From Exiguobacterium oxidotolerans JCM 12280 (GTDB lineage: Bacteria > Bacillota > Bacilli > Exiguobacteriales > Exiguobacteriaceae), in assembly GCF_000702625.1 (NCBI RefSeq), contig NZ_JNIS01000001.1, positions 1,715,001-1,779,000 of the forward strand: DNA of 64,000 nucleotides. Reading direction: 5' to 3'. The translations under genes were made by a program, and so were the position numbers. Of this stretch, positions 54,354 through 63,856 are shown in pieces. How positions within the stretch are numbered: position 1 is the first letter of the stretch; each line of letters starts with the position of its first letter. The notes below the pieces were generated by a model. The model searched no databases. It was not told the origin of the DNA and was given only the letters and a program-made list of their open reading frames with translations.

Positions 54354-54980
54354 ATGAAGGAACCAGGACAGGCGAAAGTCGACAAACGTCATCTACGGAC
54401 GGTGCGCACACGTGAAAAGCTGCTCGTTGCAGCACGTGACGTCTTTTTATCGCAAGACTTTCAAACGGCAACCATCTCACAAATCATCAAACAAGCGGGT
54501 GTCGGTTACGGAACGGCATACGTTCATTTTGAAGGGAAGGATGAATTGTTGATCGTCTTGATGGAAGACGTCATGGACCGGTTTTACCAAATTGCCGAGC
54601 AAGTGTTTGAGCCGCGTTCGCGTGCGGACGCAAAACAGCAGATTTTGGAACAGGCGACGGCCTTTCTGCGGTTAGCGGACGAGGAGCGGGCGATGCTTCG
54701 GATCGTCGAGCAAGCGATTGGCGTATCGTACGTCGTCCGGACGAAGTGGAAACAAATTCGGGAACGGTTCATCGAACAAATCAGCCAAGACATTTTATAT
54801 GCCCAACAGCAAGGGCTGGCCCGGATGGATCTTGAACCGAAACTCGTCGCCCGCGGGTGGTTTTTCGCAAATGAAATGTATTTGTTTGAAGTCGTCCGGG
54901 GAGAGACGACGGCAACGATTGATGAGATTGCACGGACGCTGACGGAAGTGTATGCCCATGGATTGTATCGAGAAGATTAA
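54354..54980 (+). CDS. TetR-family regulator, probable repressor of the kyn operon
   Basis: 208 residues. The N-terminal HTH is typical TetR: RTREKLLVAARDVFLSQDFQTATISQIIKQAGVGYGTAYVHFEGKDELL. The rest is a helical ligand-binding and dimerisation domain with no recognised subgroup. It is divergent from kynU, and the perfect palindrome between the genes suggests autorepression plus kyn control, probably relieved by tryptophan or a kynurenine-pathway compound (inference). ATG 54354 is 10 bases from AAAGGAG; the in-frame GTG 54348 is too close. Confidence 0.85.
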   Translation: MKEPGQAKVDKRHLRTVRTREKLLVAARDVFLSQDFQTATISQIIKQAGVGYGTAYVHFEGKDELLIVLMEDVMDRFYQIAEQVFEPRSRADAKQQILEQATAFLRLADEERAMLRIVEQAIGVSYVVRTKWKQIRERFIEQISQDILYAQQQGLARMDLEPKLVARGWFFANEMYLFEVVRGETTATIDEIARTLTEVYAHGLYRED

Positions 54981-55033
54981 GCAAAGGCATGGCGGGGAAT
55001 TGTCCTGTAATTAACTAAAGGGATGTGGGAACC

Positions 55034-55486
55034 GTGGCATTTGATTATGAGATCGATTTCAAGACGACGGACTTTCGGAAAGAACCGGAAAAATACCGCG
55101 TCGGACGGGGGGAGCAAGGTGTTCTACTTGTCGAACCGTACAAAGGTGAAATCCTGCCGCATTGGCGGTTCAAGACACCGGAGATTGCGAAGGAGTCCTC
55201 TGAAAAAATCTATGCGATGTACTTAGCCTATAAAGAAGCAGGCGATTTTGTCGGGATGGATATGGCGCGGAAGTTCATTCAGATGGGACACACGCGTGCC
55301 CGCCGTTATGCGAATTATCCGGGAGGACGGAAATATAAGGATAAAGAAAAAGGTGAGTTGAACGAACGGGACATCGACCCGGAAAAAGCAAAATCCGCTG
55401 AAATCTTTCAAGAGAAGTGGGACTTGATCCGGGCCGATGAAGACTACCTGAAGTTAAAAAAAGCCCATCAAAAAGCATATGGTTAA
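55034..55486 (+). CDS. DUF4385 family protein
   Basis: 150 residues, soluble and very charged. The conserved core is YRVGRGEQGVLLVEPYKGEILPHWRFKTPEIAKESSEKIY, DFVGMDMARKFIQMGHTRARRYANYPGG and a Lys-rich C-terminus. The family has no known function and occurs in diverse bacteria and phages. The frame opens at GTG 55025; GTG 55034 has better spacing to AAAGGG. Short gap after the TetR gene, so cotranscription is possible. Confidence 0.82.
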   Translation: MAFDYEIDFKTTDFRKEPEKYRVGRGEQGVLLVEPYKGEILPHWRFKTPEIAKESSEKIYAMYLAYKEAGDFVGMDMARKFIQMGHTRARRYANYPGGRKYKDKEKGELNERDIDPEKAKSAEIFQEKWDLIRADEDYLKLKKAHQKAYG

Positions 55487-55658
55487 AATGAAGCGAAGAT
55501 GATCCAATACGGTCAATAAACCTGCAGCGAGGCACGTATCTTTGACGACGCTTCCACCTGTTTTTTTAAAAATCAGTTTCCATCTTGCACTAAAAAAGAC
55601 GAATTTGAATGGGAACGATTTGTTATTATGAAACAAATCGATCGTGGAGTGTGAAAGG

Positions 55659-55991
55659 ATGAAAAAGCTGAAGCAAGTCGTGTTAATCCTGTTCGGATTG
55701 AGTATGTACGCAGTGACGGATTATTTCATCGAGACCGTTGCCTACTCTGTTTTGCTCGTGTTATTCGTAAGCAGTGTGGGGCTTAGTTTCGTAGGCGAAA
55801 TAGAAGAGTCGCGTTTTTTTACGACGCGTCGCGTTTTTCTGACGACACTGCTCTGCGGACTGCTCTTCAATCATGTTCTTTGGTTAGAATGGACGGCTTT
55901 CTTGTTTGTCTTGCTGGCGGTAGAAGTCAGTGTGAAAGGACTTCGATTAATTGCGACCGAATTCCGTCTTCGAAAAGAACTGCAGTGTTAA
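55659..55991 (+). CDS. Small membrane protein of unknown function
   Basis: 110 residues with about four hydrophobic segments: 6-24 (QVVLILFGLSMYAVTDYFI), 27-46 (VAYSVLLVLFVSSVGLSFVG), 60-72 (FLTTLLCGLLFNH) and 74-95. A basic tail ends the protein. No family recognised. The start has GGAG and AAAGG upstream. It lies alone between the DUF4385 gene and a convergent MFS gene, with a strong shared terminator. Confidence 0.65.
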   Translation: MKKLKQVVLILFGLSMYAVTDYFIETVAYSVLLVLFVSSVGLSFVGEIEESRFFTTRRVFLTTLLCGLLFNHVLWLEWTAFLFVLLAVEVSVKGLRLIATEFRLRKELQC

Positions 55992-56028
55992 GAAAAGACC
56001 GATTCATTTAGATGTCGTACGGTAAAGA

Positions 56029-56080
56029 AAGAGTAGGACGGTCTCCGCTATACATCCGGAGACCATCCTACTCTTTTTGG
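56029..56080. terminator. Bidirectional terminator
   Basis: GAGTAGGACGGTCTCCG and CGGAGACCATCCTACTC form a long stem (one mismatch) around CTATACATC, followed by TTTTT. Confidence 0.87.
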
Positions 56081-56090
56081 TGAATTTAAC

Positions 56091-57287
56091 TTAAGAAGTG
56101 CGTTCGATTTTTTCGATCAATCGGGACTGACGGCGTTGCCATACGACAGAGCCGACTAACGTCACGGCGAGGAAGACAAGTCCAAGCATGAACGGATATA
56201 AGATATTGACGTCATACAGCAGACCGGCAAGTGTCGGTCCGAGGACGTTTCCGATGCTCATGTAGGCATTGTTCATCCCCATCGCGAATCCTTGCTCGTT
56301 CCCGGCGAGTTTTGAGATCATCGTGTTCAAGACGGGCCGTAAAATCGACGTCGCGAGGAAGATGACCAGTGTGACGGCGAAGAACCCGCCGTAACTCGAG
56401 GCGAAGAGTGAGACGAGGAACCCAAGTGTCGCAATCAATAAAAAGATATTCAATACTTTGCCTTCACCCAGACTCCGGGTGATTTTGTCGACGATAAAGA
56501 TTTGAGCAATAACGCTGATGATACCAGTCGATGTCACCATGACGGCGATGTCTTTCGGTGAAGCGCCGAATTGGTTATCGATGAAGAGACCGAGGACGGA
56601 TTCGTACGCCATCAGACCAAAACTCATGACGAGTGTAATGACGAGCGGGACGAAGTATGGTTTTTGGAACGACGCACCGATTTTACTGAGCATCGATCCT
56701 TCGTCCGGTGCCATCGCTGTTGCATCATGGACATCACTCTCTTTGAGCAACAAGATGCTGAACAAGACGGCGAGTCCCGAGACGAGAGCTGAGACGAGTA
56801 GTGGTAATTTCAAGTCATACTCGGCGAGGAATCCGCCGATTCCCGGTCCGATAACGATTCCAAGCGACATCGCGGCCGAGACATAACTGTTTCCTTTCGC
56901 CCGTTGATCCATCGTCGTGATATCGGCGACGTAAGCAAAGATTGCCGGAATCAGCAAGGCAGCACCGATACCGCCGATTGCACGGGACAGATAAAGAATC
57001 GCGACCGAGTTCGAGAAGTAAAAGACGAACATCGACAGTGTCAGACCAATCAGTCCATAGATGATCATCTTGCGACGGCCGTATTGATCGGCCCATTTTC
57101 CGGCGACGGGAGACATGACGAGCTGGGCGCCGGCAAAGATGGCGATCATCAGCCCGGCAGCCGTTCCACCTTGTCCGATGGAGGCGAGATAAGCAGGCAG
57201 AATCGGAATGATGATCCCGAAGCTCCCGACGGCGATGAACATGTTGATCATCAAGACCGTTAATTTTTTACGTTGATCCGCTTGCAA
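56091..57287 (-). CDS. MFS multidrug efflux transporter
   Basis: 398 residues and 12 membrane helices. Motif A between helices 2 and 3 is GKWADQYGRRKMIIYGL, motif C in helix 5 is MSLGIVIGPGIGGFLAEYD (the antiporter signature), and a second motif A-like loop lies in the C-terminal half. It resembles the Bmr/Blt/NorA group that exports cationic drugs and dyes by proton antiport. The start is TTG 57287 with AAGGGG five bases upstream; no alternative ATG fits. The substrate range cannot be told. Confidence 0.88.
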   Translation of the reverse strand: MQADQRKKLTVLMINMFIAVGSFGIIIPILPAYLASIGQGGTAAGLMIAIFAGAQLVMSPVAGKWADQYGRRKMIIYGLIGLTLSMFVFYFSNSVAILYLSRAIGGIGAALLIPAIFAYVADITTMDQRAKGNSYVSAAMSLGIVIGPGIGGFLAEYDLKLPLLVSALVSGLAVLFSILLLKESDVHDATAMAPDEGSMLSKIGASFQKPYFVPLVITLVMSFGLMAYESVLGLFIDNQFGASPKDIAVMVTSTGIISVIAQIFIVDKITRSLGEGKVLNIFLLIATLGFLVSLFASSYGGFFAVTLVIFLATSILRPVLNTMISKLAGNEQGFAMGMNNAYMSIGNVLGPTLAGLLYDVNILYPFMLGLVFLAVTLVGSVVWQRRQSRLIEKIERTS

Positions 57288-57415
57288 GGGGACCCCTTCT
57301 TTCTGCGCGCTTATGTAAGCGATTATTGTGTCATCCTTATCATCTTAGTTTCAAGAGAAAGACTGTGTCAATTTAGAGTGCTGAAAAAGCCAGACGGATT
57401 TTGAAATGGATACGA

Positions 57416-57460
57416 AAAAAGGGACTGCCATCTAAAAATCGATGGACAATCCCTTTTTGG
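57416..57460. terminator. Terminator of the acyltransferase gene
   Basis: AAAGGGA...CCATC and GATGG...TCCCTTT pair with bulges, with T/A runs on both sides. Confidence 0.7.
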
Positions 57461-57506
57461 ATGTTTTAGATGAAGTCATCTGCTCCTACACGTATCAGGT
57501 AAAGCA

Positions 57507-58568
57507 TCAACTCGTTTTCTTGAATAACCAATTGACGTTTGGCGATAACAACGGTCGCAAAATCCGTACGACGGGGCGACTCGACAGGACAAAGACAAGT
57601 ACTGTCGCGAGCAAGAGCCCTAAGCCAATCAACAGGAACGGTGATTCTGCGATGGCCGGTGGTAAGGAATCACGGAAGAGACGGACGATGAACGAATGGA
57701 GTAAGTAAATCGCTAACGTCTGAATCCCGATTTCGTCAAACCGTTCACCGAAGGACCGTCTTGGGACAATCAGGAGGACGGAGAAAATCATGACCGTACT
57801 GACGGCATAAAGGAACAGTTGCGTCGCCGCTCCCTTAAGGAGAGAGACCTCAAACTCACCGTACGTATCCCGGTAAAAGAGCCATGCCGTATCAAAACCG
57901 TTTTTTGTCCAGATCGCCATAAAAATCGCAATCGTCAGTGAAACGACGAGACCGACGAGTCGTCCGGCAGGCCCCGTCAACCGATCGCGGAAGCCATCAT
58001 TCGCTAACCAGCCTCGTTCTTTGACGAGATAGCCCATCAAGAAGAACGGATAAAAGCTAATCACCTTTTGGAGCGACAGGAAGTTCGTGATCGCACCCGG
58101 GTCTGCATTGATTAAAAGCGCAACAGCGACACTAATCAAGAGCGGGAAACGTAAAATAAGAAACCCGGGCGTGACGATTTGCCAAATGATAATGCCGAGC
58201 AGGTACCACAATGTCCAGCTTGGGACGAGCGGATGAAGTAATCCGTCAATCAGTCCTTCGAGCGTCTTATCGTTTGCATACGCAAGGTAGACTTCATGAA
58301 TCGACTGCCAAATAAAATAGAGAACGACAAACGAAATGATCCGTTTTGGTCGGACTTGTTTGAAGAAGTACCCGCTCATGAAGATGAAGGCCGGCATGTG
58401 CAGCAAATAGATGACATTGTAGGCGATTTGAACCGAATCATTGCCGTCAAGATTACGGAACGTCTCGATCAAGTGACCGAAGACAACCGTGAAAATCAAC
58501 AAAACTTTGTAATTCCCGAGCCAGTGATCGTAAGCCGGCACGGGAATCGGCTTTGGAGCAACCGTCAT
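57507..58568 (-). CDS. Acyltransferase-3 family membrane protein
   Basis: 353 residues with about 10 membrane helices. The N-terminal HWLGNYKVLLIFTVVFGHLIETF contains the conserved His of the family (VFGHL), and LLHMPAFIFMSGYFFKQ is the second signature. These proteins O-acetylate or O-acylate surface polysaccharides or exported sugars. It overlaps the TagF-like gene by 4 bases (ATGA), so it may modify teichoic acid or a linked glycan; that link is inference. Confidence 0.85.
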   Translation of the reverse strand: MTVAPKPIPVPAYDHWLGNYKVLLIFTVVFGHLIETFRNLDGNDSVQIAYNVIYLLHMPAFIFMSGYFFKQVRPKRIISFVVLYFIWQSIHEVYLAYANDKTLEGLIDGLLHPLVPSWTLWYLLGIIIWQIVTPGFLILRFPLLISVAVALLINADPGAITNFLSLQKVISFYPFFLMGYLVKERGWLANDGFRDRLTGPAGRLVGLVVSLTIAIFMAIWTKNGFDTAWLFYRDTYGEFEVSLLKGAATQLFLYAVSTVMIFSVLLIVPRRSFGERFDEIGIQTLAIYLLHSFIVRLFRDSLPPAIAESPFLLIGLGLLLATVLVFVLSSRPVVRILRPLLSPNVNWLFKKTS

Positions 58569-60328
58569 TTGTTCTCTCCAAGAATGATTTGATCGACGAA
58601 CCGGGCACTTGATTTCCCATCCTGATGCTCGAAGAAGTACTCGGCGAACGCTTTGACGTTGTCCATTTCAAAGTCTTCATTTTTAATGCGTTCAATCAAT
58701 TCGTCCGAATTTTTGACGATTGGTCCGGGCACGAATTCTTCAAAGTCGTAGTAGAAGTCACGTTTAGAGATGTAGTCGTCTAAGTCATAGGCGAAGAACA
58801 ACATTGGTCGGTTCAAGAGTGAAAATTCGAAACATGTCGAAGAATAATCCGTAATCAAAATATCTGAGACGAACAACAACTCATTGATTTCACGGTGATC
58901 CGTCAAATCGATGAAGAAATCAGCGTACAGTTCTGGAATTTCCATCCGACGACGAACGAATGGGTGCATTTTTAAGACGAAGACATACTCTTCGTGGAAC
59001 GCTTCGTACAAAGCATCTAAATCAAGTTGGTCGAAGTCGTAATAAGCACTTTTTGCGCCATTACCGCGGAAGGTCGGTGCAAACATGATGACTTTTTTCG
59101 TTTTGAATGTTGGATATTCTTCATAAATCCGTTCTTTCGCAGCAGCGATGTAGTCCTGGTCGAAGAACATATCCGTCCGCGGAATCCCTGTCGCGATGAC
59201 TTGATCTTCGCGGAGACCGAATCCTTCAGCGTAGTGGCGCGCGACATTATGTGAACTGACGATTGCTTTCGTATAGTTCCGGTGACTGAGCGAGTTGGCG
59301 CTTGGACCACCCGGTTTACCGAGACGGCTGTAACCGAACGTCTTGAATGCTCCGACAGCATGCCATACTTGGACAAGATCCGTTCCTTTACGGATTTTGA
59401 GTGGATAGATCATCGGATAGAAATCATCGACGAGAATCGTTTTGGCTGTCGCCAGGTGATACGGCAATGTGAATTTATCACGCCAGTCGCGTCGGGATTG
59501 AAGATTCGGTTTGAAGAATGTCTTGACGTCGAGGTTCAAATCGCGTCGCTCGATTTCGTCGAGAATGTAGGCGAAGTTTCCGCTGACATCACTCCGTGAG
59601 TCGGAAGCGAGCAAGACTTTGTTTTCCGCGATCGGCTGCGTCCATTTCGTGACGTTGTAGATGGCTTTGAACGTAAACCGACGGAATTTAAAGGCACGCT
59701 TGCGGAAATCCTTTTTATATTTGTTGTACCGATCGATCATCCGGATGAAACGTTTTGACTCCCCGCGTTTTAGGGAATGGAAACTTAAGGTGTTGCTATA
59801 CTCAGAATGTTGGACGACGAGTTCATATTCGAGTTTCAGTAACAGATTGCTATGTTTCGTATCGACACGGTAAATGACCGGAATCAGTGCACGTGTGTCG
59901 CCGAATGGGGCTTCATGTAAAATCGATTTGCCTTGGACGATTGCGAAGAAGGCATCAAAATAGCCCATTGGTAAAGGACGTCCCGTCGGTGTGATGTGAT
60001 TGAGATCTAACTGACCGCTAAACGTTTCCTCGGTCCAATCCCCTTCGAACGGGAAGCGGAGGATGAACGTCCGTTTATTCCGTTTATTGCGGAAGACGAT
60101 GGCACGTTCAAGCGGAATGGCTGCTTCTGGTGCTTCCGATTGAATGTAGTCATCTTCTCGTTCTGTTTCCTGTCCTTCTTGTGCTGTTGGGTTTTCGAAA
60201 AGTAATTGTTCTGCTTGCAAGAATTCAGTTAATCCAAACAAGCGTGCCTCAAAGCGGAATGTCGTACCGGCAAGCTCTAAATAGTCGACTTTCGCTTGTA
60301 AAGTCGGCATCAGTGTTTCTTCTGTCAA
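58565..60328 (-). CDS. CDP-glycerol glycerophosphotransferase family protein (TagF/TagB-like)
   Basis: 587 residues. The C-terminal 380 residues form the poly(glycerophosphate)/ribitolphosphate polymerase domain: VLLASDSRSDVSGNFAYILDEI, VQVWHAVGAFKTFGYSRLGKPGG, IPRTDMFFD, FAPTFRGNG, MHPFVRRR and TDYSSTCFEFSLL. The N-terminal 200 residues are a separate beta-rich domain. It adds polyol-phosphate units from a CDP-activated donor at the membrane's inner face. The start is TTG with GAGGAGAG upstream. It diverges from tarI. Confidence 0.88.
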   Translation of the reverse strand: MTEETLMPTLQAKVDYLELAGTTFRFEARLFGLTEFLQAEQLLFENPTAQEGQETEREDDYIQSEAPEAAIPLERAIVFRNKRNKRTFILRFPFEGDWTEETFSGQLDLNHITPTGRPLPMGYFDAFFAIVQGKSILHEAPFGDTRALIPVIYRVDTKHSNLLLKLEYELVVQHSEYSNTLSFHSLKRGESKRFIRMIDRYNKYKKDFRKRAFKFRRFTFKAIYNVTKWTQPIAENKVLLASDSRSDVSGNFAYILDEIERRDLNLDVKTFFKPNLQSRRDWRDKFTLPYHLATAKTILVDDFYPMIYPLKIRKGTDLVQVWHAVGAFKTFGYSRLGKPGGPSANSLSHRNYTKAIVSSHNVARHYAEGFGLREDQVIATGIPRTDMFFDQDYIAAAKERIYEEYPTFKTKKVIMFAPTFRGNGAKSAYYDFDQLDLDALYEAFHEEYVFVLKMHPFVRRRMEIPELYADFFIDLTDHREINELLFVSDILITDYSSTCFEFSLLNRPMLFFAYDLDDYISKRDFYYDFEEFVPGPIVKNSDELIERIKNEDFEMDNVKAFAEYFFEHQDGKSSARFVDQIILGENK

Positions 60329-60586
60329 AACAATCTCTCCTCACGTAAATGATTACAATGTATTTACACAAAAGTAATAGGTTTTTAAAATCACCAGGAA
60401 CATAGTATAGTTGTATTAGAAATCACCAATCATTATATCGTGACAAAGCAAAAAAAATAGTGCTTTGTATATTTTTTTTGTTTTTTTCGTCAAGTGTGAT
60501 CCGATTATCCGACTCTATTCGAAGATATACCCACATCGCTGGTAGGTGGAAACCAAAAAAGATTTTTGATAAGGGAGGGAAGCAGG
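60329..60586. other. AT-rich divergent intergenic region of the teichoic acid genes
   Basis: Very AT-rich with long T and A runs (60449-60487), followed by a GC-richer stretch near 60530-60555. It must hold the promoters of both the TagF-like gene and tarI. I cannot assign clear -35/-10 pairs or a riboswitch. Confidence 0.5.
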
Positions 60587-61351
60587 TTGTTTCATGACAG
60601 CGCCGTCACGCGACGGATGGGACATCTGCGATACAAGATGATTTATGCAGCAATTTTAGCCGGGGGAAAAGGAACACGCATGGGGAACGTCGATCGTCCG
60701 AAACAATTTCTTTCAATTGGGGAACGTCCGATTCTCGTCCATACGGTCGAAAAATTCTTATTGAACGATGATTTTGACCGTGTCATCATCGTCACACCAA
60801 CAGCGTGGATTAACTATACACGCGATATCTTAGAAAAATACATTGGACAAGATGAGCGCATCGTCATCACGGCTGGTGGAAATGACCGGAACGAATCCAT
60901 CATGGCGGCGATCAACTGGATCGACGAAAAGAATGGCATCACAGATGAAGATATTATCGTAACGCACGATGCGGTCCGTCCATTCCTGACACACCGGATC
61001 ATTAAAGAAAATATCTCGACAGCACTTGAGTATGGTGCATGTGATACTGTCATTTCAGCCATCGATACAATCGTTGCATCGACAGACGGAAAAACAATCA
61101 CAGATATTCCGGTCCGTGACCAGATGTATCAAGGGCAAACACCACAAAGCTTCCAAATCACGAAGCTGAAATCACATTATGAAGCCTTGTCTGCTGAAGA
61201 GCGTGCCATCTTAACGGATGCGTGTAAGATTCTATTGCTCAAAGGTGAAGATGTCGCACTCGTCACAGGAGAACTCTTCAACATCAAAGTCACGACACCT
61301 TATGATTTACGCATTGCTAACGCAATCCTGAAGGAGCGGATTAACCAATGA
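60587..61351 (+). CDS. tarI: Ribitol-5-phosphate cytidylyltransferase
   Basis: Makes CDP-ribitol from CTP and ribitol-5-phosphate for wall teichoic acid. The IspD-type domain starts [27 protein letters not shown], with [15 protein letters not shown] and [13 protein letters not shown]. Next to tarJ it is TarI and not IspD. Start is uncertain: the domain begins at ATG 60638, which lacks a ribosome site, while TTG 60587 lies 7 bases from a strong AAGGGAGGG and adds 17 residues. TTG 60587 is chosen. The stop overlaps the tarJ ATG. Confidence 0.88.
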   Translation: MFHDSAVTRRMGHLRYKMIYAAILAGGKGTRMGNVDRPKQFLSIGERPILVHTVEKFLLNDDFDRVIIVTPTAWINYTRDILEKYIGQDERIVITAGGNDRNESIMAAINWIDEKNGITDEDIIVTHDAVRPFLTHRIIKENISTALEYGACDTVISAIDTIVASTDGKTITDIPVRDQMYQGQTPQSFQITKLKSHYEALSAEERAILTDACKILLLKGEDVALVTGELFNIKVTTPYDLRIANAILKERINQ

Positions 61352-62373
61352 TTAACCAAGTCTATCAACTCGTTGCACCTCGTCAAATCGAGGTGACGTA
61401 TGATGAGCGGTCGTTAAAATCTGATCGCGTCGTCGTCCGGCCGACTTACTTGTCAATCTGTCACGCGGATCAACGTTACTTCACAGGAAGCCGTAGTGCA
61501 GAAGTACTCGCGAAAAAATTACCGATGGCGATGATTCACGAAGGAATCGGAAAAGTCGTTCATGACCCGTCAGGTACGTTTGCGAAAGGGACGCTCGTTG
61601 CGATGGTACCGAATACGCCGTCTGAGACAGATGACATCATCGGCGAAAACTACTTGCGGACAAGTCGTTTCCGTTCAAGCGGTTATGATGGCTACATGCA
61701 AGATTATGTTTTCATTCAAGCCGATCGTCTCGTCGAAGTACCGGCAGATCTTAACCCGGAAGTCGCAGCCTTTACAGAACTCGTCAGTGTCGCTGTTCAC
61801 GCCGTGACACGTTTCGACCAAATCGCACATGCGCGTCGGGAAACGTTCGGAATTTGGGGTGACGGAAACCTTGGTTTCATCACAGCACTGTTGTTACGTA
61901 AGCTGTACCCGGAAGCGAAATTACTCGTCTTCGGAAAAACACAATCGAAGCTCGATTACTTCTCGTTCGCGGATGAGACGTATCACATCGACCAAATTCC
62001 AGAAGGTGTTGCCTTCAATCACGGGTTTGAGTGTGTAGGCGGCATCGGCAGTCAATATGCAATCAATCAAATGATTGACTATATCATTCCAGAAGGAACG
62101 ATGGCATTGCTCGGTGTATCTGAGGAGCCTGTTTCTGTCAATACACGGATGATTCTCGAAAAAGGATTACGTGTCTATGGTTCGAGTCGCAGTACACCAA
62201 CGGACTTCGCTCGGACGATGGAACTGTATCAAACGTACCCGGATATTCCAGAATACTTGTCGAACTTAGTCGCAGGTGTATTCCAAATTCGTCAAATCGA
62301 GGACATCCATCAAGCGTTCGAAAGTGATTTAACGAACCGTTTCGGAAAAACCGTCATGGAATGGTGCATGTAA
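61348..62373 (+). CDS. tarJ: Ribulose-5-phosphate reductase (ribitol-5-phosphate forming)
   Basis: NADPH-dependent medium-chain alcohol dehydrogenase that reduces ribulose-5-phosphate to ribitol-5-phosphate for TarI. 341 residues: zinc-site region [17 protein letters not shown] with [10 protein letters not shown], and nucleotide-binding [15 protein letters not shown] followed by the basic residue region VFGKTQSKL. TarI and TarJ act as a complex in the species studied. The 4-base ATGA overlap fits coupled synthesis. Confidence 0.91.
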   Translation: MINQVYQLVAPRQIEVTYDERSLKSDRVVVRPTYLSICHADQRYFTGSRSAEVLAKKLPMAMIHEGIGKVVHDPSGTFAKGTLVAMVPNTPSETDDIIGENYLRTSRFRSSGYDGYMQDYVFIQADRLVEVPADLNPEVAAFTELVSVAVHAVTRFDQIAHARRETFGIWGDGNLGFITALLLRKLYPEAKLLVFGKTQSKLDYFSFADETYHIDQIPEGVAFNHGFECVGGIGSQYAINQMIDYIIPEGTMALLGVSEEPVSVNTRMILEKGLRVYGSSRSTPTDFARTMELYQTYPDIPEYLSNLVAGVFQIRQIEDIHQAFESDLTNRFGKTVMEWCM

Positions 62374-62403
62374 AAATTAGTAGGGCAACAGAAGGGATCA
62401 CTC

Positions 62404-63609
62404 ATGAAACAAAAAATACGTTTAATTCAGCGGCGGACGGTTCATTATTTACTGGTCATGACGTATTGGCTTGCGAGACGCTTGCCGATTGACAAGCAAA
62501 AAGTCGTGTTTGCGACCTATCGTTCAGACAAGCTCGTTGATAACTTCCGTGCCGTTTATGACGAACTTGAGAGCCGCGATCTTGGATTCAGCTATGTGTT
62601 CCTGCTGAAGCGGTTCCCACAAGGTCTGTTCGGTCAGATTAAATACGTCTTCCACATGATGCGGGCGACGTATGAACTCGCGACTGCCCGCTATTTCATC
62701 ATCGATGACTACTATTATCCGGTCTATGTCTCGTCACTGCGTCAAGGGACTGAGGTCATTCAACTGTGGCATGCATGTGGCGCCTTTAAAAAGTTCGGTT
62801 ACAGTGTGCTCGATAAATCCTATTCACCGGACGATGATTACTTGAAGATGGTTCAAATTCACCGAAACTACTCGAAAGTCTATGTCTCGGGAACAGCCTG
62901 TATCGAACCGTATGCTGAAGCATTCGGGATGGACGCGGCCCGTGTTCATCCACTCGGTGTCCCACGAACGGATCAACTCTTGAATCCGGCGCGCCAAGCA
63001 CATGTCGAACAAAAACTGTATGCTGACTATCCGGAGTGGCGTTCGAAGAAAATCATTCTTCTTGCTCCGACTTTCCGGGGCAACGGTCAGACGACGGCAC
63101 ATTATGATGAGGAACTAAATTTCGAACAGTTCCGCCAAGAACTCGGGAACGAGTATATTTTATTGTTACGGATGCATCCGTTCGTGCTTAATCGTCCGGT
63201 CGTCCCGGCTGAATTTTCGGACCAAATCATCGATATGACGGATTATCCGGATATCAATGATTTGATGCAGATTTCAGACATTTTGGTCACGGATTATTCG
63301 TCTGTCATCTTTGAGTTCGCTTTACTCAAAAAACCAATCATCTTCCTCGTGAATGATTTGACATCCTATAAGGAAGAACGTGACTTTTACTTCCCGTATG
63401 AATCGTTTGTCCCGGGGCCGATTGTTTCCTCGTTCAACGAGGTCATCGCTTGGGTGAAACAAGGGCAGTTCGAATCAGAGAAAATTGAGGAATTCGCCCG
63501 TCAATTCTTCACGTATCAAGATGGGCAAGCGACAAAACGCATTGTGGATCATCTGTTAGATCATGTGCAGTCGCCTGCCGTGTCACCTGAAAAAACGACA
63601 ATCGTGTAA
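62404..63609 (+). CDS. CDP-glycerol/ribitol phosphotransferase (TagB/TarB-like)
   Basis: 401 residues. Shares with the TagF-like protein the motifs VIQLWHACGAFKKFGYS, GVPRTDQLL, LAPTFRGNG, LRMHPFVLNR and VTDYSSVIFEFALLKKP, but lacks the long N-terminal domain. A hydrophobic-basic N-terminus (VHYLLVMTYWLARRLPIDKQ) probably attaches it to the membrane. Size suits either the primase TagB/TarB or a short polymerase. It follows tarJ by 30 bases with AAGGGA upstream, and a terminator closes the operon. Confidence 0.87.
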   Translation: MKQKIRLIQRRTVHYLLVMTYWLARRLPIDKQKVVFATYRSDKLVDNFRAVYDELESRDLGFSYVFLLKRFPQGLFGQIKYVFHMMRATYELATARYFIIDDYYYPVYVSSLRQGTEVIQLWHACGAFKKFGYSVLDKSYSPDDDYLKMVQIHRNYSKVYVSGTACIEPYAEAFGMDAARVHPLGVPRTDQLLNPARQAHVEQKLYADYPEWRSKKIILLAPTFRGNGQTTAHYDEELNFEQFRQELGNEYILLLRMHPFVLNRPVVPAEFSDQIIDMTDYPDINDLMQISDILVTDYSSVIFEFALLKKPIIFLVNDLTSYKEERDFYFPYESFVPGPIVSSFNEVIAWVKQGQFESEKIEEFARQFFTYQDGQATKRIVDHLLDHVQSPAVSPEKTTIV

Positions 63610-63647
63610 ATACGATCATCTTGAAGGACATCACACAGTATATAGAG

Positions 63648-63702
63648 AAACCCGGACGATTCTACTTTTTAAAAAAAGTGAGAATCATCCGGGTTTTTTT
63701 GA
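63648..63702 (+). terminator. Terminator of the tarIJ operon
   Basis: AAACCCGGACGATTCT and AGAATCATCCGGGTTT pair with one mismatch around an AT-rich inner hairpin, followed by a T run. Confidence 0.88.
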
Positions 63703-63742
63703 TCGGTTTTCTGACAGGAATGAGGGAAACGTGCAGAAGAAA

Positions 63743-63794
63743 AAGCGATTATTTGATCAACTTCGTTTGGGGAGGAAGTTGCAAAATAATCGCT
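63743..63794. repeat. Long inverted repeat (hairpin) without T tract
   Basis: AAGCGATTATTTGATCAACTTC (shown here only by its ends: AAGCGATTATTT and CAACTTC, 63743-63764) pairs with GAAGTTG...AAATAATCGCTT (63774-63794) apart from a small internal bulge. The loop is about nine bases. It lies between the tarIJ terminator and the convergent gene. Confidence 0.7.
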
Positions 63795-63856
63795 TATGAC
63801 TGTATAAATGGGGCTTGATTGGCGCGAGCAGGGGTAGCTCGCAGGATGCGCACTCC

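Noticed and set aside
57301..57415. Possible regulator or small gene between the MFS gene and the next terminator
   Set aside because: No frame with a ribosome site; the stretch is just the MFS promoter region.
60500..60586. T-box-like sequence (TAGGTGGAAACC) upstream of tarI
   Set aside because: The T-box core (GGTGGNACCGCG) is incomplete and no stem I or antiterminator can be drawn; the gene is not an amino-acid gene.
63621..63818. 65-codon plus-strand frame after the TagB-like gene
   Set aside because: It spans the terminator hairpin and the inverted repeat and has no ribosome site.
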